Shown: positions 48,774 to 58,780, counted from the first letter of the stretch. The stretch: DNA of 64,000 nt from Saprospiraceae bacterium (GCA_016713025.1 JADJPZ010000003.1:310001-374000), one strand, 5' to 3'. Numbers and translations: made by a program. The notes: a model not told the origin generated them from the letters alone.

Positions 48774-48937
48774 AGTGGTTTTAATTTATTTATAAGTAAC
48801 GAAAATACCCTGTGAAAAGTTCCGTGACAATCCAACAGCTTTTATGACCGGAAACAATATAATCGGTAGATATTTTATACATTCTGAACTCAGAATTTAC
48901 CTATCTTTGCCAATTAATTCACTTAAAGCCTGTCACA

Positions 48938-51061
48938 ATGAAACTTCATTTAATATCCATCAGTTTGTTACTACTTACTATTACTTTTTCTTGCAAAAAT
49001 AAAGATATGAACCAAAACGCATCAACTGCCGAAAACCCATTACTTTCATCATTTACAACACCATACGGCGTTCCGCCTTTTGACCTGATCAAAGATGAAC
49101 ATTACAAGCCTGCATTTGAAGCGGCAATGGCTATTCATAAATCAGAAATTGATTCTATTGCAAATATTACTGCTGCGCCGGATTTTAACAATACCATCGT
49201 AGCCCTCGATGGAGCCGGGTCAATGCTTTCAAGGATTTCCAATATATTTTTCAATATGACAGGTGCACATACCAATGATACTTTGGAGAAAATATCGGTT
49301 GAAATGGCCCCTGTTCTTGCTAAACATTATGATTATATAGCACTTCATCAAAAATTATTTGAAAGAGTAAAATCTGTATGGGACAACAAAGCTTCATTCC
49401 AACTCAATGAAGAGCAAAATGAACTACTCGAAAAAACCTATAAATCATTTATACGTAATGGGGCACTTCTCGGATCAAAAGAAAAAGAAGCAATTACAAA
49501 AATCAATGAAGAATTGTCGTCACTTACTGTAAAATTCGGACAAAACACACTTGCTGAAGTCAATGATTTTAAATTAGTGATCGATAAAAAAGAAGATTTG
49601 AAAGGACTTTCAGAAGACCTTATATCTGCTGCTGCAGATGCTGCGAAAGATCAGAATATGGAAGGTAAGTGGCTTTTCACCTTACATAACCCGAGTGTGA
49701 TGCCTTTCCTTCAATATGCTGAAAACAGAGGTTTGCGTCAAAAAATATGGGACGCTATGCAGAAAAAAGGCAGTAACGGAAATAAAAATGATAACAATGA
49801 AATCATCAAAAAAATAGCCAGTCTCAGAGTACAAAGGGCGAATCTACTTGGTTATCCTACACATGCGCATTATGTACTCGAGGAGCAAATGGCAAAAAAT
49901 CCTGACAACGTCAACAAACTTCTGAGTGACTTGTGGAAACCGGCCATTTCAAAAGCCCGAAATGAAGTAAAAGAAATTCAGGATTTTATCAAATCAGAAG
50001 GTGGTAATTTTACTGTAGAACCACAAGACTGGAGGTACTATGCCGAAAAAATCCGGCAACAAAAATATGCGCTGGACGAAAATGAAATCAAACAATATTT
50101 CAGTCTCGAAAATGTCCATCAGGGCGTATTTTCGACTGTCCAAAAGTTATTCGGCCTTACATTTAAGGAAAGAAAAGACCTGCCTACATATCATCCTGAA
50201 GCCACAGCATATGAAGTCAATGACGCCGATGGCTCATTTGTAGGCATACTTTACATGGATTTTCACCCGCGGGAAAGTAAACGTGGTGGTGCATGGATGA
50301 CCTCATTCAGCGATCAGAAAATGAAAGACGGAAAAAGAGTCCCTCCTGTGATCTCAATAGTTTGCAATTTTACAAAACCAACTGGCGACACACCGGCATT
50401 GTTAACATTTGATGAAGTGTCCACATATTTTCATGAGTTCGGTCATGCTCTTCATGGATTGCTTTCCAATGTCAATTATACCTCTCTGGCGGGTACCAAT
50501 GTACCTACTGATTTTGTAGAACTCCCATCTCAAATTATGGAAAACTGGGCATTAGAACCGGAAGTATTGAAGAGTTTTGCAAAACACTACAAAACAGGTG
50601 AAGTGATTCCAGATGCATTGATCCAAAAAATAAAGACTTCCGGCACCTATGGTCAGGGATTTGCTACTACTGAATACCTTTCAGCATCTATGCTGGACAT
50701 GGATTACCATACTCAAAAGCAGATAATGGAAATGAACGCCACAGATTTTGAAAAGAAAAGTATGGATTCCAAAGGGCTCATCAGTGAAATCATACCAAGA
50801 TATCGCAGCACCTATTTCAATCATATTTTTTCAGGCGGCTATTCTTCAGGATATTACAGCTACATATGGTCTGAAGTTTTGGATTCTGATGCTTTTGAGT
50901 CATTCAAATCCAAGGGACTGTTTGACAAGGAGACGGCCATGTCTTTCAGAAAAAACATCCTGGAAAAAGGAGGTACCGCCGATGCTATGGAACTGTACAA
51001 AAGATTTAAAGGCGCTGAGCCTAAGATCGATCCATTGCTGAAAAAGAGAGGGTTGAATTAA
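48938..51061 (+). CDS. M3-family metallopeptidase (Dcp-like peptidyl-dipeptidase), lipoprotein
   Basis: 707 residues. A lipoprotein signal (MKLHLISISLLLLTITFSC, Cys at about 19) suggests membrane anchoring in the periplasm or outer membrane. The M3 zinc motif is HEFGH at residue 499 (STYFHEFGHALHGLLS), with the following ENWALEP supplying the third ligand. The C-terminal signature is SGGYSSGYYSYIWSEVLDSD. The length is normal for Dcp/oligopeptidase A. Such enzymes release dipeptides from small peptides and could finish digestion started by the secreted M36 protease; that link is inference. It converges with the sialidase gene at a 12-bp gap without a visible terminator. Confidence 0.94.
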   Translation: MKLHLISISLLLLTITFSCKNKDMNQNASTAENPLLSSFTTPYGVPPFDLIKDEHYKPAFEAAMAIHKSEIDSIANITAAPDFNNTIVALDGAGSMLSRISNIFFNMTGAHTNDTLEKISVEMAPVLAKHYDYIALHQKLFERVKSVWDNKASFQLNEEQNELLEKTYKSFIRNGALLGSKEKEAITKINEELSSLTVKFGQNTLAEVNDFKLVIDKKEDLKGLSEDLISAAADAAKDQNMEGKWLFTLHNPSVMPFLQYAENRGLRQKIWDAMQKKGSNGNKNDNNEIIKKIASLRVQRANLLGYPTHAHYVLEEQMAKNPDNVNKLLSDLWKPAISKARNEVKEIQDFIKSEGGNFTVEPQDWRYYAEKIRQQKYALDENEIKQYFSLENVHQGVFSTVQKLFGLTFKERKDLPTYHPEATAYEVNDADGSFVGILYMDFHPRESKRGGAWMTSFSDQKMKDGKRVPPVISIVCNFTKPTGDTPALLTFDEVSTYFHEFGHALHGLLSNVNYTSLAGTNVPTDFVELPSQIMENWALEPEVLKSFAKHYKTGEVIPDALIQKIKTSGTYGQGFATTEYLSASMLDMDYHTQKQIMEMNATDFEKKSMDSKGLISEIIPRYRSTYFNHIFSGGYSSGYYSYIWSEVLDSDAFESFKSKGLFDKETAMSFRKNILEKGGTADAMELYKRFKGAEPKIDPLLKKRGLN

Positions 51062-51073
51062 GGAGATCAATAA

Positions 51074-52237
51074 CTATTTTGATTCCAACCAAGGAAGATT
51101 GAAAATGGCCATATTTGCACCCACATACTGGCCATTTTCGATTTTTTCATACAGCAGATAGATCAATCCTTCTGTCGGGGTACCCGGTCGACCTGCATAC
51201 AGAGATGAATAGGCAAAACCTCCTGAATCGATTACTTTTTTTACAGGCCATGATTTTGCTCCATCTCTACTCAGCCATACAGCCCCGTTTCTGCGGTCGC
51301 CCCATCTGTTTTCAAAAGCCAGATCTTTTTGATCAGCAGTTTTAGGTATGTCTATGTTGCTGAAAACCAAAACATCACCATCTACTGTTGAGATTCTGGT
51401 CAACCCACCCATGAGGCCATAATCACTATATTGATTGCCATCAGGGAGTACTTTGCTGACATTCATATTTTGCCAGGTGTGGCCGCCATCCTCACTCCAT
51501 GCTTCATATCTCCATCGGGGATCAAGCCCATCCGTGGACTTATGTCTTCTGGAATTGTAGTACAATCTGCCATCAGACAATTGTTCTATACATGCTTCAC
51601 CAGTACCCATCACCGGAAAAGGTTCACTGGTTTTCCAAGACTTACCACGATCATCGCTGTAGATGGCATTGGTGTAGTGCTGATCCCAGTAATTCACATC
51701 ATTGCCTTGACCATAATACCTTGTGGGCCTGATCAGCCTGCCTTTGTGTTTTCCGAATTTAAGTATGATACCATGTTCATTCATGTGTAAAGATGGCATA
51801 TTCCCTTTTGAATCTGGAGTAATACTCAAGGGTTCTTCTTTCCAGGTCTTACCATCATCCTTACTTCTGAACATCTTGCCAGGTGTTGGAGGGTGTTTGT
51901 CATCCATGAAAACCAAAATATCCCCGGACACTTCATCAGATATCACACCACCACCATGAAATCCCGGTTGATGTACTAATATGTTGTCACTCCATGTGAT
52001 CCCACCGTTTTCACTCCTTTTCACTACAAAATTTTCTCTTCCAATGGTTGCGATCACTGTTCCTTTTTTTGACACTACCACATTTGGGAATCTTTCGCCT
52101 TTGAACAGCAAAGGGTGGATGATAAAAAATGGTTTGTGGGAATCAATCAGCAGTTTTTGATTATTGAAAGAACAGGAAATGTTCGTAATCAATATAAAAA
52201 GCAAAAGAGTATACCCAATTTCCCGAAAAGCAATCAT
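51074..52237 (-). CDS. Sialidase-like BNR/Asp-box exo-glycosidase, lipoprotein
   Basis: 387 residues with a lipobox (LFILITNISC, Cys about residue 22). Five Asp-box motifs mark a six-bladed propeller: SENGGITWSDN, SKDDGKTWKEE, SDDRGKSWKTS, SEDGGHTWQNM and SRDGAKSWPVK. An early PNVVVSKKGTVIA stretch resembles sialidase blade 1, and GTGEACIEQLSDGRLYYNSR carries the conserved Glu-containing region. Exo-alpha-sialidases release terminal sialic acids, but many proteins of this fold act on other sugars, so the substrate is open. No sialic-acid catabolic genes are adjacent. Confidence 0.87.
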   Translation of the reverse strand: MIAFREIGYTLLLFILITNISCSFNNQKLLIDSHKPFFIIHPLLFKGERFPNVVVSKKGTVIATIGRENFVVKRSENGGITWSDNILVHQPGFHGGGVISDEVSGDILVFMDDKHPPTPGKMFRSKDDGKTWKEEPLSITPDSKGNMPSLHMNEHGIILKFGKHKGRLIRPTRYYGQGNDVNYWDQHYTNAIYSDDRGKSWKTSEPFPVMGTGEACIEQLSDGRLYYNSRRHKSTDGLDPRWRYEAWSEDGGHTWQNMNVSKVLPDGNQYSDYGLMGGLTRISTVDGDVLVFSNIDIPKTADQKDLAFENRWGDRRNGAVWLSRDGAKSWPVKKVIDSGGFAYSSLYAGRPGTPTEGLIYLLYEKIENGQYVGANMAIFNLPWLESK

Positions 52238-53014
52238 AAATATAGAAAAGTATTATTGACCTTCAAATGATGCAAATGTAGTTAAAATTCTCATTGCCAA
52301 TGCAGGACTTGAGTCCCCAGTTCTTAATTATTTTTGACATGATTTTGTCGACCAGTTTGTTTTGACAAAGAATTCAGAAATTTCTAAATAATCAATGTCT
52401 TTTAGTTAAAGTATTTTGATCTGTTTTTACCCATCCCTGCCTCGTCGTACCGTTGGGCAGGGAGGCTAAGTCCTTCCCCTGCCTTGCCGTCTGGCAGTCT
52501 TGAAAGGGAAAGGACTTCATAATGTGGTCTTATCTAAATGACATCGACATAAATTTTTAAAAAATAAAAGGACAGATCCATTAAATCTGCTCTTTTTGTT
52601 TTGTGATGGATGGCAAGATCACAATCAGATAAAAAAGTATACTCAAAATAAATTGGTTTGAGAAAAATGGATTAACCAACATCTTGATTTTTAGAATAAT
52701 GAAGACATAATTTTTCTCAAAAAAAATTATCGTCTGTATAACATTTAAATGCTGGTTGTAGCACTCATCTAAGGTTTTAAAGCAATATCCAACATAAAAA
52801 ATGAACAAAGAAAAAGATGGAAGGAAATGAAAATGTTGGGAGAAGTTCTCTTTACAACAAAGGACTATTAATTCAACAGAGTACCTGATTTTTTATAAAA
52901 AATCTGAAAGTTCTGATTAGTTTTTTTCGTCTGATAGAAAGTTGGTGGCTCATGAAACAAAAGAACTCAGTCAACTTAAAACTGACCCCAACAAGTAAAA
53001 TAATGTAGTAAATG
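52238..53014. other. Gene-poor stretch with a CAATGT...ACATCG repeat element
   Basis: 52393-52546 is copy 2 of the dispersed palindromic element (ends CAATGTCTTTTAGTTAAAG and TTATCTAAATGACATCG; centre with CTGCC...GGCAG and TTTCCC hairpins). The rest is AT-rich. A 75-codon minus-strand frame (52581-52808) has no family resemblance. Confidence 0.6.
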
Positions 53015-53078
53015 CTTCTAAAATGCCATCAGGACTTCTTATCTTTAGCCTTCAAAATGGACAAAAGGTTAAAGTTAT
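53015..53078 (+). pseudogene. Possible remnant of a T9SS sorting-domain tail
   Basis: The plus frame reads NASKMPSGLLIFSLQNGQKVKVIKK then a stop in pieces of this kind: MPSGLLIFSLQNGQK followed by VKVIKK. This is the usual closing motif of type A sorting domains. Stops lie directly upstream, so it would be only a fragment. Weak evidence because the piece is short. Confidence 0.3.
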
Positions 53079-53088
53079 AAAGAAGTAG

Positions 53089-53532
53089 TTGGAGTTACCG
53101 AGATATCAGATAAGTACAAACGAAGATCAAACAATTTTTTGGTTTACAAGTCATGGACCCAAAGGCAATATTGTTAAGGTTGTTATTTTCACACCTATGA
53201 ATGAACCAGGAGTTTATAATCTTGCTTTAGGTGATTATAACCCCGAAACAGATAAAACTGATTTCGAAAATATTTCAAATAACAGTGATCGAGATAAAGT
53301 ATTGGCTTCTGTCGTTGACACTGTATATGGATTTTTTGCCAATAAACCAGAAGTTGTACTTCATTTTAAAGGGAGTGACAATGCCAGAACTAGGCTTTAC
53401 CAAATGGCAATTGCCGTATTTATTGAAGAATTATCCAAAGATTTTGATATATTTGGGAAACTCAATGGAAAAATCCTGCGTTTTACAATAGGTATCAATT
53501 ATGATGCATTCTTAATACAATTAAAAAAATAA
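53089..53532 (+). CDS. Small protein of unknown function (DUF6934-like)
   Basis: 147 residues starting from TTG (MELPRYQISTNEDQTIFWFTSHG); no upstream ATG exists in this frame. It is soluble, alternating beta and helix: NIVKVVIFTPM, VYNLALGDYN, a long helix DRDKVLASVVDTVYGFF, VVLHFKGSDNARTRLYQMAI, and ILRFTIGINYDAFLIQL. The pattern recalls DUF6934-type proteins of Bacteroidota, whose function is not established. The next small gene starts 2 nt after its stop, so the two form a pair, as toxin-antitoxin and similar modules do. The evidence for such a role is the arrangement only. Confidence 0.7.
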   Translation: MELPRYQISTNEDQTIFWFTSHGPKGNIVKVVIFTPMNEPGVYNLALGDYNPETDKTDFENISNNSDRDKVLASVVDTVYGFFANKPEVVLHFKGSDNARTRLYQMAIAVFIEELSKDFDIFGKLNGKILRFTIGINYDAFLIQLKK

Positions 53533-53534
53533 TC

Positions 53535-53726
53535 ATGAGAGTAGAAGATTTGACTAAAAGAGATTTAAAGAAAAATCCATTAATGGTTGTAGATAAGACT
53601 CTTGATAGATTTAAAAATGTGCCTATCCCACAGGACAAAATTGACTCAGCGAATTCAGCGATCGGAGCTTCAAATTTTTATGAAGTATTTCCACATTTAA
53701 AGAAAGAATTAATCACGAAGCCATGA
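53535..53726 (+). CDS. Small partner protein of unknown function
   Basis: 63 residues (MRVEDLTKRDLKKNPLMVVD...), charged, no membrane segment. It begins ATG two bases after the stop of the unknown protein before it and is surely co-transcribed. No family was recognised. The sequence after its stop changes to a GC-richer stretch with inverted repeats, unlike the neighbouring AT-rich DNA. Confidence 0.6.
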   Translation: MRVEDLTKRDLKKNPLMVVDKTLDRFKNVPIPQDKIDSANSAIGASNFYEVFPHLKKELITKP

Positions 53727-54084
53727 CCTGTCCAGTCTTTAGCGGGAACACAGGCTAACACGGACATCTCGCCCTATCGGGACGAGCCGTCGGGTAGCCA
53801 AGCCGTTAGGGGCAATAATAAGAAATATGAAATCATGAATGTATTCACAAACATAATTCAAGGGCCACTAAATATAGCCAAAAAGCCAGAGGACTTAATT
53901 GAACAAGACAAGTTGTTTGTTGAATTTGCTTCGCACCATTCAGTCCGGCTCGCAGCGAATACCGTATATAGCTGGTTGCTCAAGCATAGCTTTACGCGGT
54001 ACCGCAAAAAATATAACTCAACAGAAAATAAAATTTGCCGCTTGGAGCCAAATGATAAAACTTTAAACATACTCTTCACACCTC
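53727..54084. other. Intergenic stretch with GC-rich hairpins and a doubtful frame
   Basis: 53737-53815 is locally GC-rich with a CTCGCCCTATCGGGACGAG hairpin and CCGTCGGGTAGCC-type sequence, unlike its surroundings. A plus-strand frame of 87 codons (53835-54098, MNVFTNIIQGPLNIAKKPED...) runs into the convergent response-regulator gene. It includes a TTTAAACATACTC stretch resembling the MITE end. I cannot tell whether it is translated. Confidence 0.4.
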
Positions 54085-54816
54085 CTAAGGGCGCTTAGTA
54101 TTTAAAATGCGCATAAAGTTTTCATGATGGGCGTCACTTACGGGTATGACAGATGATCCGATGATAATATTTTGGTTTCGTACTGAATCTATCATATCCA
54201 GATTGACGATAAATGATTTGTGTACTTTCATAAATTTTTTTTCCGGTAGTCGATCTTCAATACCTTTTAAAGTACTTTTTGTGATGATAGGTTTTGAAGA
54301 AACAGATGTATATATCTTGACGTAATCTTTCATGCTTTCTACGTAGCTGATAGTACTGACAATAACTTTTACTAATGCATATTCACTGTTCACAAAGATA
54401 ACGTCATCATCTGCGGGTAGGCCTTTTGTTTGGTTCTCCTGTATCAAAGCCACATTTTTCTGTTTCTCTTCAAGGGCCTTATAGCAAGCTTTTGTAAATC
54501 TTTCCTGACTAACCGGCTTCAACAGGTAGTCAACCACGTCGAGGTCATAACTTTCCACTGCATAATTGGCATAAGCTGTGACAAATATGACCATCGGTCT
54601 ATACCTCAAGCCCTGTAAAAATGTAGTACCCAGCATACCAGGCATCTGGATATCCAGAAACATAAGGTCTACATCTTTTTCCTGTAGTACCTGCATGGCT
54701 TCAAATGGATTTTTGCAAGTGGCTGTGAGCTCCAGAAATGGCAAATGGCTGATATTATCTTCAAGAAGTTTTCTTGCAAGGCTTTCGTCGTCAACTATGA
54801 TACACTTAAGCTTCAA
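54085..54816 (-). CDS. LytTR-type response regulator
   Basis: 243 residues. Receiver domain with the acidic pocket CIIVDDE and phosphoacceptor Asp55 in LMFLDIQMPG, followed by a LytTR DNA-binding domain (about 140-240; ISYVESMKDYVKIY, KSTLKGIEDRLPEKKFMKVHKSFIVN). It acts as a transcription regulator phosphorylated by the sensor kinase encoded 6 bp upstream. Both follow an outer-membrane receptor gene on the same strand, so they may control that receptor or report on its ligand. Confidence 0.94.
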   Translation of the reverse strand: MKLKCIIVDDESLARKLLEDNISHLPFLELTATCKNPFEAMQVLQEKDVDLMFLDIQMPGMLGTTFLQGLRYRPMVIFVTAYANYAVESYDLDVVDYLLKPVSQERFTKACYKALEEKQKNVALIQENQTKGLPADDDVIFVNSEYALVKVIVSTISYVESMKDYVKIYTSVSSKPIITKSTLKGIEDRLPEKKFMKVHKSFIVNLDMIDSVRNQNIIIGSSVIPVSDAHHENFMRILNTKRP

Positions 54817-54822
54817 GGTTTA

Positions 54823-55842
54823 TCACTTTAAAGAAAGTTTCAATAATACATCAAAGTCGCCTCCATGGGAAGATGTGGTCAATTGGTGCGTTTGCGGATA
54901 AATCAGGGTAAGCCGGCGCTCTACATTCTTAAGACCTATGCCGGTACTTGTATCCTTTTCACTGGCAGTTTCAGGCGTGATTTTATTTCTGACTGAAAAT
55001 TCGAGATCAGCATCCTTGATTTTTACAAAAACTGAAATAGAAGGATCTTGTATCAATCCGACACCATGTTTAAAAGCATTTTCAACAAATGGAATCAAAA
55101 GCATTGGCTCAATAATTAAATTTTTAGGATCACCTTCCACCTTATATTCAATAAGCACATCCTCATCGAAACGGATTTTTTGCAAATCTATATAATTATT
55201 CAGATAGGACAATTCTTTTTCTAATGTAATACGTTCATTGCCTGTCTCATAGAGCATGTATCTCATGAGTTCTGAAAGCTTTAATGTCACAGCTTCGGCA
55301 AGTTGAGTATTGGACCTGATCAGAAAAATGATACTATTCAGCACATTAAAAATAAAATGCGGACTGATCTGAGACCTTAAAAAGGAAAGTTCTGACTGAA
55401 GTTTTTCCTTTTCTTTCTCTTCCTTAATCCTTGACTGCTGAGCAAAATCGTTGAGCAAACCATAACCGGTACTTATTGCTGCTACAAGTATGATAGCTAT
55501 GATACCTTTATAAGATTTATACCCTCGTTTCATCTCTACCCCAAGCATATCATTGACTGTGTGGAAAATGAAGCTATGCACAAAACTTATCAGAACAATG
55601 GCAGCAATCAGGGACCAAAAATAATAATTGACCCCTTTTTTATGAAGTACATTGGGTATAAGCCATTCTGTATTAAAAACAAACAATGGCAAATGTGTAA
55701 AAATGATCAAAGAAGCAATGAGTACAAACCTGTTGTTGAAATCAGCGTCATTGACATTGGATAAAGTCAGATATAACCATAATCCCCACAAACTGATGTG
55801 GAAGAATATTTTTTTTTGAATATCGGACAGACTTATCTTCAT
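54823..55842 (-). CDS. LytS/YehU-type sensor histidine kinase
   Basis: 339 residues. Four predicted transmembrane helices in the first ~140 residues (LWGLWLYLTL, VLIASLIIFTHLPLFVF, FWSLIAAIVLISFVHSFIF, IIAIILVAAISTGYGLL), no large extracellular domain. A His_kinase region follows with the phosphorylated His in SQISPHFIFNVLN, and an HATPase domain with N-box PFVENAFKHG and GIGLKNVERRL. It likely passes phosphate to the LytTR regulator encoded next. The signal must be sensed in or near the membrane. Confidence 0.94.
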   Translation of the reverse strand: MKISLSDIQKKIFFHISLWGLWLYLTLSNVNDADFNNRFVLIASLIIFTHLPLFVFNTEWLIPNVLHKKGVNYYFWSLIAAIVLISFVHSFIFHTVNDMLGVEMKRGYKSYKGIIAIILVAAISTGYGLLNDFAQQSRIKEEKEKEKLQSELSFLRSQISPHFIFNVLNSIIFLIRSNTQLAEAVTLKLSELMRYMLYETGNERITLEKELSYLNNYIDLQKIRFDEDVLIEYKVEGDPKNLIIEPMLLIPFVENAFKHGVGLIQDPSISVFVKIKDADLEFSVRNKITPETASEKDTSTGIGLKNVERRLTLIYPQTHQLTTSSHGGDFDVLLKLSLK

Positions 55843-55875
55843 CTTGTATTTTAGTTCATGAGATCATTCAAATCA

Positions 55876-58377
55876 TTAATATTCTTCATCATTCTGATCC
55901 TGTCTTTCACCTCTTTTTCCTGACCTCTTGAATAACGATCCGTCTGCTTTTCCAAAAGGCACCTGTACGGTCAACCTGAAAAATCTGGTCTCTCTTCTTC
56001 TCATAGACTCCTGAATATATGTCGGCTGGTCGTAGATTGTTATATCCCTTCTGCTATTAAATACATCGCTCACATTGAATGTCACACTTGTACCATTTTT
56101 AAACAAGGTTTTCTTTAAAGCAAAATCCGCAAATGCGATACCCTGCCGCTCGCCTTGTGGAATTGGTCTGTTACCATCATAACCTCCATTGATCTGTATA
56201 GAAAAATTGGCTGGTAGTTTATAATTTACGGTGGCTTTGGCATTTCCTGTAAATCCTGAATTTGTAAATGTGTCCACAGCAACATTAAATCTGAAAAAAT
56301 TACCATTGAGCATCACCTCCAGCTTTTTGCCAAATGCAAGTCTTAAAGTATTGTCCAATCCATAAGTGATTTCGTGTTCACCATTGACAAATGTCGTCAC
56401 CAGAATAGTCGGATCAGTCGGAGATGGCAGGATCAGGGGCTTCAGCGTATTGGTTTCGTTGCTGAAATAAAATGTAGAAAGCCAGTTGTTTTGACCAAAC
56501 TTTTTATTAAAGTTCAATTCTGCAAGATTGATAAATTCTGGTTGCAGATTTGGATTACCTATAGTGATATTTTGCCTGTCAGCAGACATCACGCCAGGCA
56601 TCAGCATCCTGTGGTTGGGACGTTGTATTTTTCTGCTGAAATTCAAGCCTATCTCAGTATTTGTGTCTATTTGCTTTGTGATATACAAAGATGGAAACAA
56701 AGATCTAAGTATATCTGAAGCATTACCTTTAGGATAGGTATAGCCAAAATCCCCAAAACCTTCAAGCAGTGACTTTCCGTTCATATCAGAATATTCAAAT
56801 CTCAAACCAGCCTGGTACAAAATGTTATATTTCATCTTGCCTGAATAAGTTACATATGCTGCATGAATATTTTCATCTATGATGGTATTTTGAGAAAACT
56901 GTTTTTGTAGTATATATTCGTTGGTGGTGTTGTCCAACTGATTGAAAAAATAAACCTGATCTCTTGAGCTGACAAAACTTCTGATTCCCATTTCAATTCT
57001 CGAACTATCGCTCAAAGGATTGACATAATCCAATTGCACAACCCCTTGTTTATTATCATTATAACCATTAATGTCTACGTATTCAGGGAAATCAGGTAAA
57101 ACGGTACTTTCGCCATTAAATGCTGATGTCACCCAATCTCCGGTATTTGAACCATTACCCCAGGCATAATTAGCCATTAGTGTAAGTGATTTATCCTTTT
57201 TTGTGTAGTTTTTACGCCATTGTGTTTCTACGTTGTTTCTTTGAAAATCAAAATTAGATTTCTGCAATCTTGTGCCATATTCTTTCCTTTTTGACTCTGA
57301 TGTTAAAAACTCATAATCCTGAGTTGTAGCATTATTAAACTCACCTTTGTTGATTGATCCGCTAATAGTCAAGGTATTTCTGTTATTAAGCTGGTAGTCA
57401 AAATTGACCCGACCTGTATGAAATTGATTTTTGGAGTCTATATTGCTGTATTGGTTAAAAAAATCAGTGATTTGTCTTTGGCCATTGAAATTTGTTCGGT
57501 TGAGAAAACCGGTATTTGGTACATTTGATGTATTATAACTATAGAATGATGACAGATTCCATTTACCTTCATTCGTATTTAGATTGGCAGAACCATTGTA
57601 TCTGTCCTGATTGCCCACTCCCAAGCTTAAAGATCCGTTGTAACCTGCTTTTCTGTTTTTCTTAAGAATAATATTTACTATACCTCCTGTGGTTGCAGCC
57701 TCGTACTTTGCCGAAGGGTTGGATATAACCTCCACTGATTCTATCTGGTCAGCAGGAATCTGATTGAGAGACATGAGCGACGGCTTACCATCAACATAGA
57801 TGGTTGTGTTTTTATCACGTAGTTTTGCACCTCCATCCATATCAACAGTAATAGATGGTACATTTTTAAGGATGTCTTCCGCAGTACCACCTGCTGCTGT
57901 GATATTTTTATCCACATTAAAGACCCTCTTTTCAAGGCTTATCATGGCAGCCACTTTATCAGCTTTTATTTCTACTTCAGAAAGCACCTGCGCATCGATT
58001 TCCATCACAAGATTACCAAGATCTATTTCTGTATTATTGGGTGGGGTCAGTCTCACTTTTTTGATGATGTCCTTATTGCCTACATAGTTGATTTTAACTG
58101 TCAGTGGGCCTAAAGGAAGCCCTTTGAAATTAAATTCTCCATTTTCCTCAGTAAGATTACCTTCGATCATTTTTTCTTCACCATTAGCTTCGGTTCGAAC
58201 GATCACCACAGTTGCATAAGCCAGTGGATGTTTTCCTGTATTGTCGAGAACTTTACCAAATACCCTGCCTATTTTCATTTCGGTTCTATCTCCTGATGGT
58301 TTTTGAGCGGTCAAAGTTAATGTACCAAAGATCATCAGGACTAAATATACTAAATTTAAATTGTTTGATAATTTCAT
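55876..58377 (-). CDS. TonB-dependent-receptor-like outer-membrane beta-barrel protein
   Basis: 833 residues. Signal peptide (LNLVYLVLMIFGTLTLTAQ), a CarboxypepD_reg-like domain (GRVFGKVLDNTGKHPLAYATVVI, about 38-125), a plug domain (TAAGGTAEDILKNVPSITVDMDG, IYVDGKPSLMSLNQIPADQIE, YEAATTGGIVNIILKKN), and a barrel of the OMP_b-brl type to the end. These proteins import or bind ligands at the outer membrane with energy from TonB. The ligand is unknown. It heads a unit with the LytS/LytTR pair (gap 33 bp), a frequent combination in Bacteroidota. Confidence 0.93.
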   Translation of the reverse strand: MKLSNNLNLVYLVLMIFGTLTLTAQKPSGDRTEMKIGRVFGKVLDNTGKHPLAYATVVIVRTEANGEEKMIEGNLTEENGEFNFKGLPLGPLTVKINYVGNKDIIKKVRLTPPNNTEIDLGNLVMEIDAQVLSEVEIKADKVAAMISLEKRVFNVDKNITAAGGTAEDILKNVPSITVDMDGGAKLRDKNTTIYVDGKPSLMSLNQIPADQIESVEVISNPSAKYEAATTGGIVNIILKKNRKAGYNGSLSLGVGNQDRYNGSANLNTNEGKWNLSSFYSYNTSNVPNTGFLNRTNFNGQRQITDFFNQYSNIDSKNQFHTGRVNFDYQLNNRNTLTISGSINKGEFNNATTQDYEFLTSESKRKEYGTRLQKSNFDFQRNNVETQWRKNYTKKDKSLTLMANYAWGNGSNTGDWVTSAFNGESTVLPDFPEYVDINGYNDNKQGVVQLDYVNPLSDSSRIEMGIRSFVSSRDQVYFFNQLDNTTNEYILQKQFSQNTIIDENIHAAYVTYSGKMKYNILYQAGLRFEYSDMNGKSLLEGFGDFGYTYPKGNASDILRSLFPSLYITKQIDTNTEIGLNFSRKIQRPNHRMLMPGVMSADRQNITIGNPNLQPEFINLAELNFNKKFGQNNWLSTFYFSNETNTLKPLILPSPTDPTILVTTFVNGEHEITYGLDNTLRLAFGKKLEVMLNGNFFRFNVAVDTFTNSGFTGNAKATVNYKLPANFSIQINGGYDGNRPIPQGERQGIAFADFALKKTLFKNGTSVTFNVSDVFNSRRDITIYDQPTYIQESMRRRETRFFRLTVQVPFGKADGSLFKRSGKRGERQDQNDEEY

Positions 58378-58780
58378 TGTTTAATTATGTGTTTACGAAA
58401 CTTAGACAGATTATTAATAAATATGTTGTTTTAGTCCAAAGAAAAGTAGACGATTAAGACAATTTTGGCGATGAAAAATTTAGTTTAAGGATTAAATATG
58501 CCTGGCAACAGATACAATACAATCTAATTTTTTTTAATTTAGTCAATTGCGTCAATAATTCATTGTGCTAATACCTTTTACCATAATTCTTGCATTTAAA
58601 ATGTAAAAATATCGCCACAATCTGAGTTGATTGCCCATACATAATGATGAATAAAAATCCACTATGATTCATATTTGATATCTTCATTGGTATTTTTGTG
58701 AGGTTAATTATACACACAACACAAACCGTAATTTCATATTGTAAAAAAAGTCCTACTTTTGCCGAAGAAATTAAATCAAC
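58378..58780. other. Divergent promoter region between receptor and sigma-factor genes
   Basis: About 400 bp without a gene; AT-rich. It must hold the promoters of the receptor operon (minus) and the sigma gene (plus). An 87-codon minus-strand frame overlapping the sigma gene is not credible. Confidence 0.5.
58754..58761 (+). promoter_or_regulatory. Possible -7 box of the ECF sigma gene
   Basis: TACTTTTG fits the Bacteroidota TAnnTTTG box and sits 20 bp before the GTG start. A clear -33 element was not found, so the leader would be very short. Confidence 0.35.

Noticed and set aside
51062..51073. A terminator between the convergent M3 peptidase and sialidase genes
   Set aside because: The 12-bp gap contains no hairpin.
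52581..52808. 75-codon minus-strand hydrophobic frame
   Set aside because: Composition follows the AT-rich background; no ribosome-binding site or homology-like motif.
53835..54098. 87-codon plus-strand frame
   Set aside because: Runs into the convergent response-regulator gene and includes repeat-like sequence; kept only as a doubtful frame within the intergenic entry.
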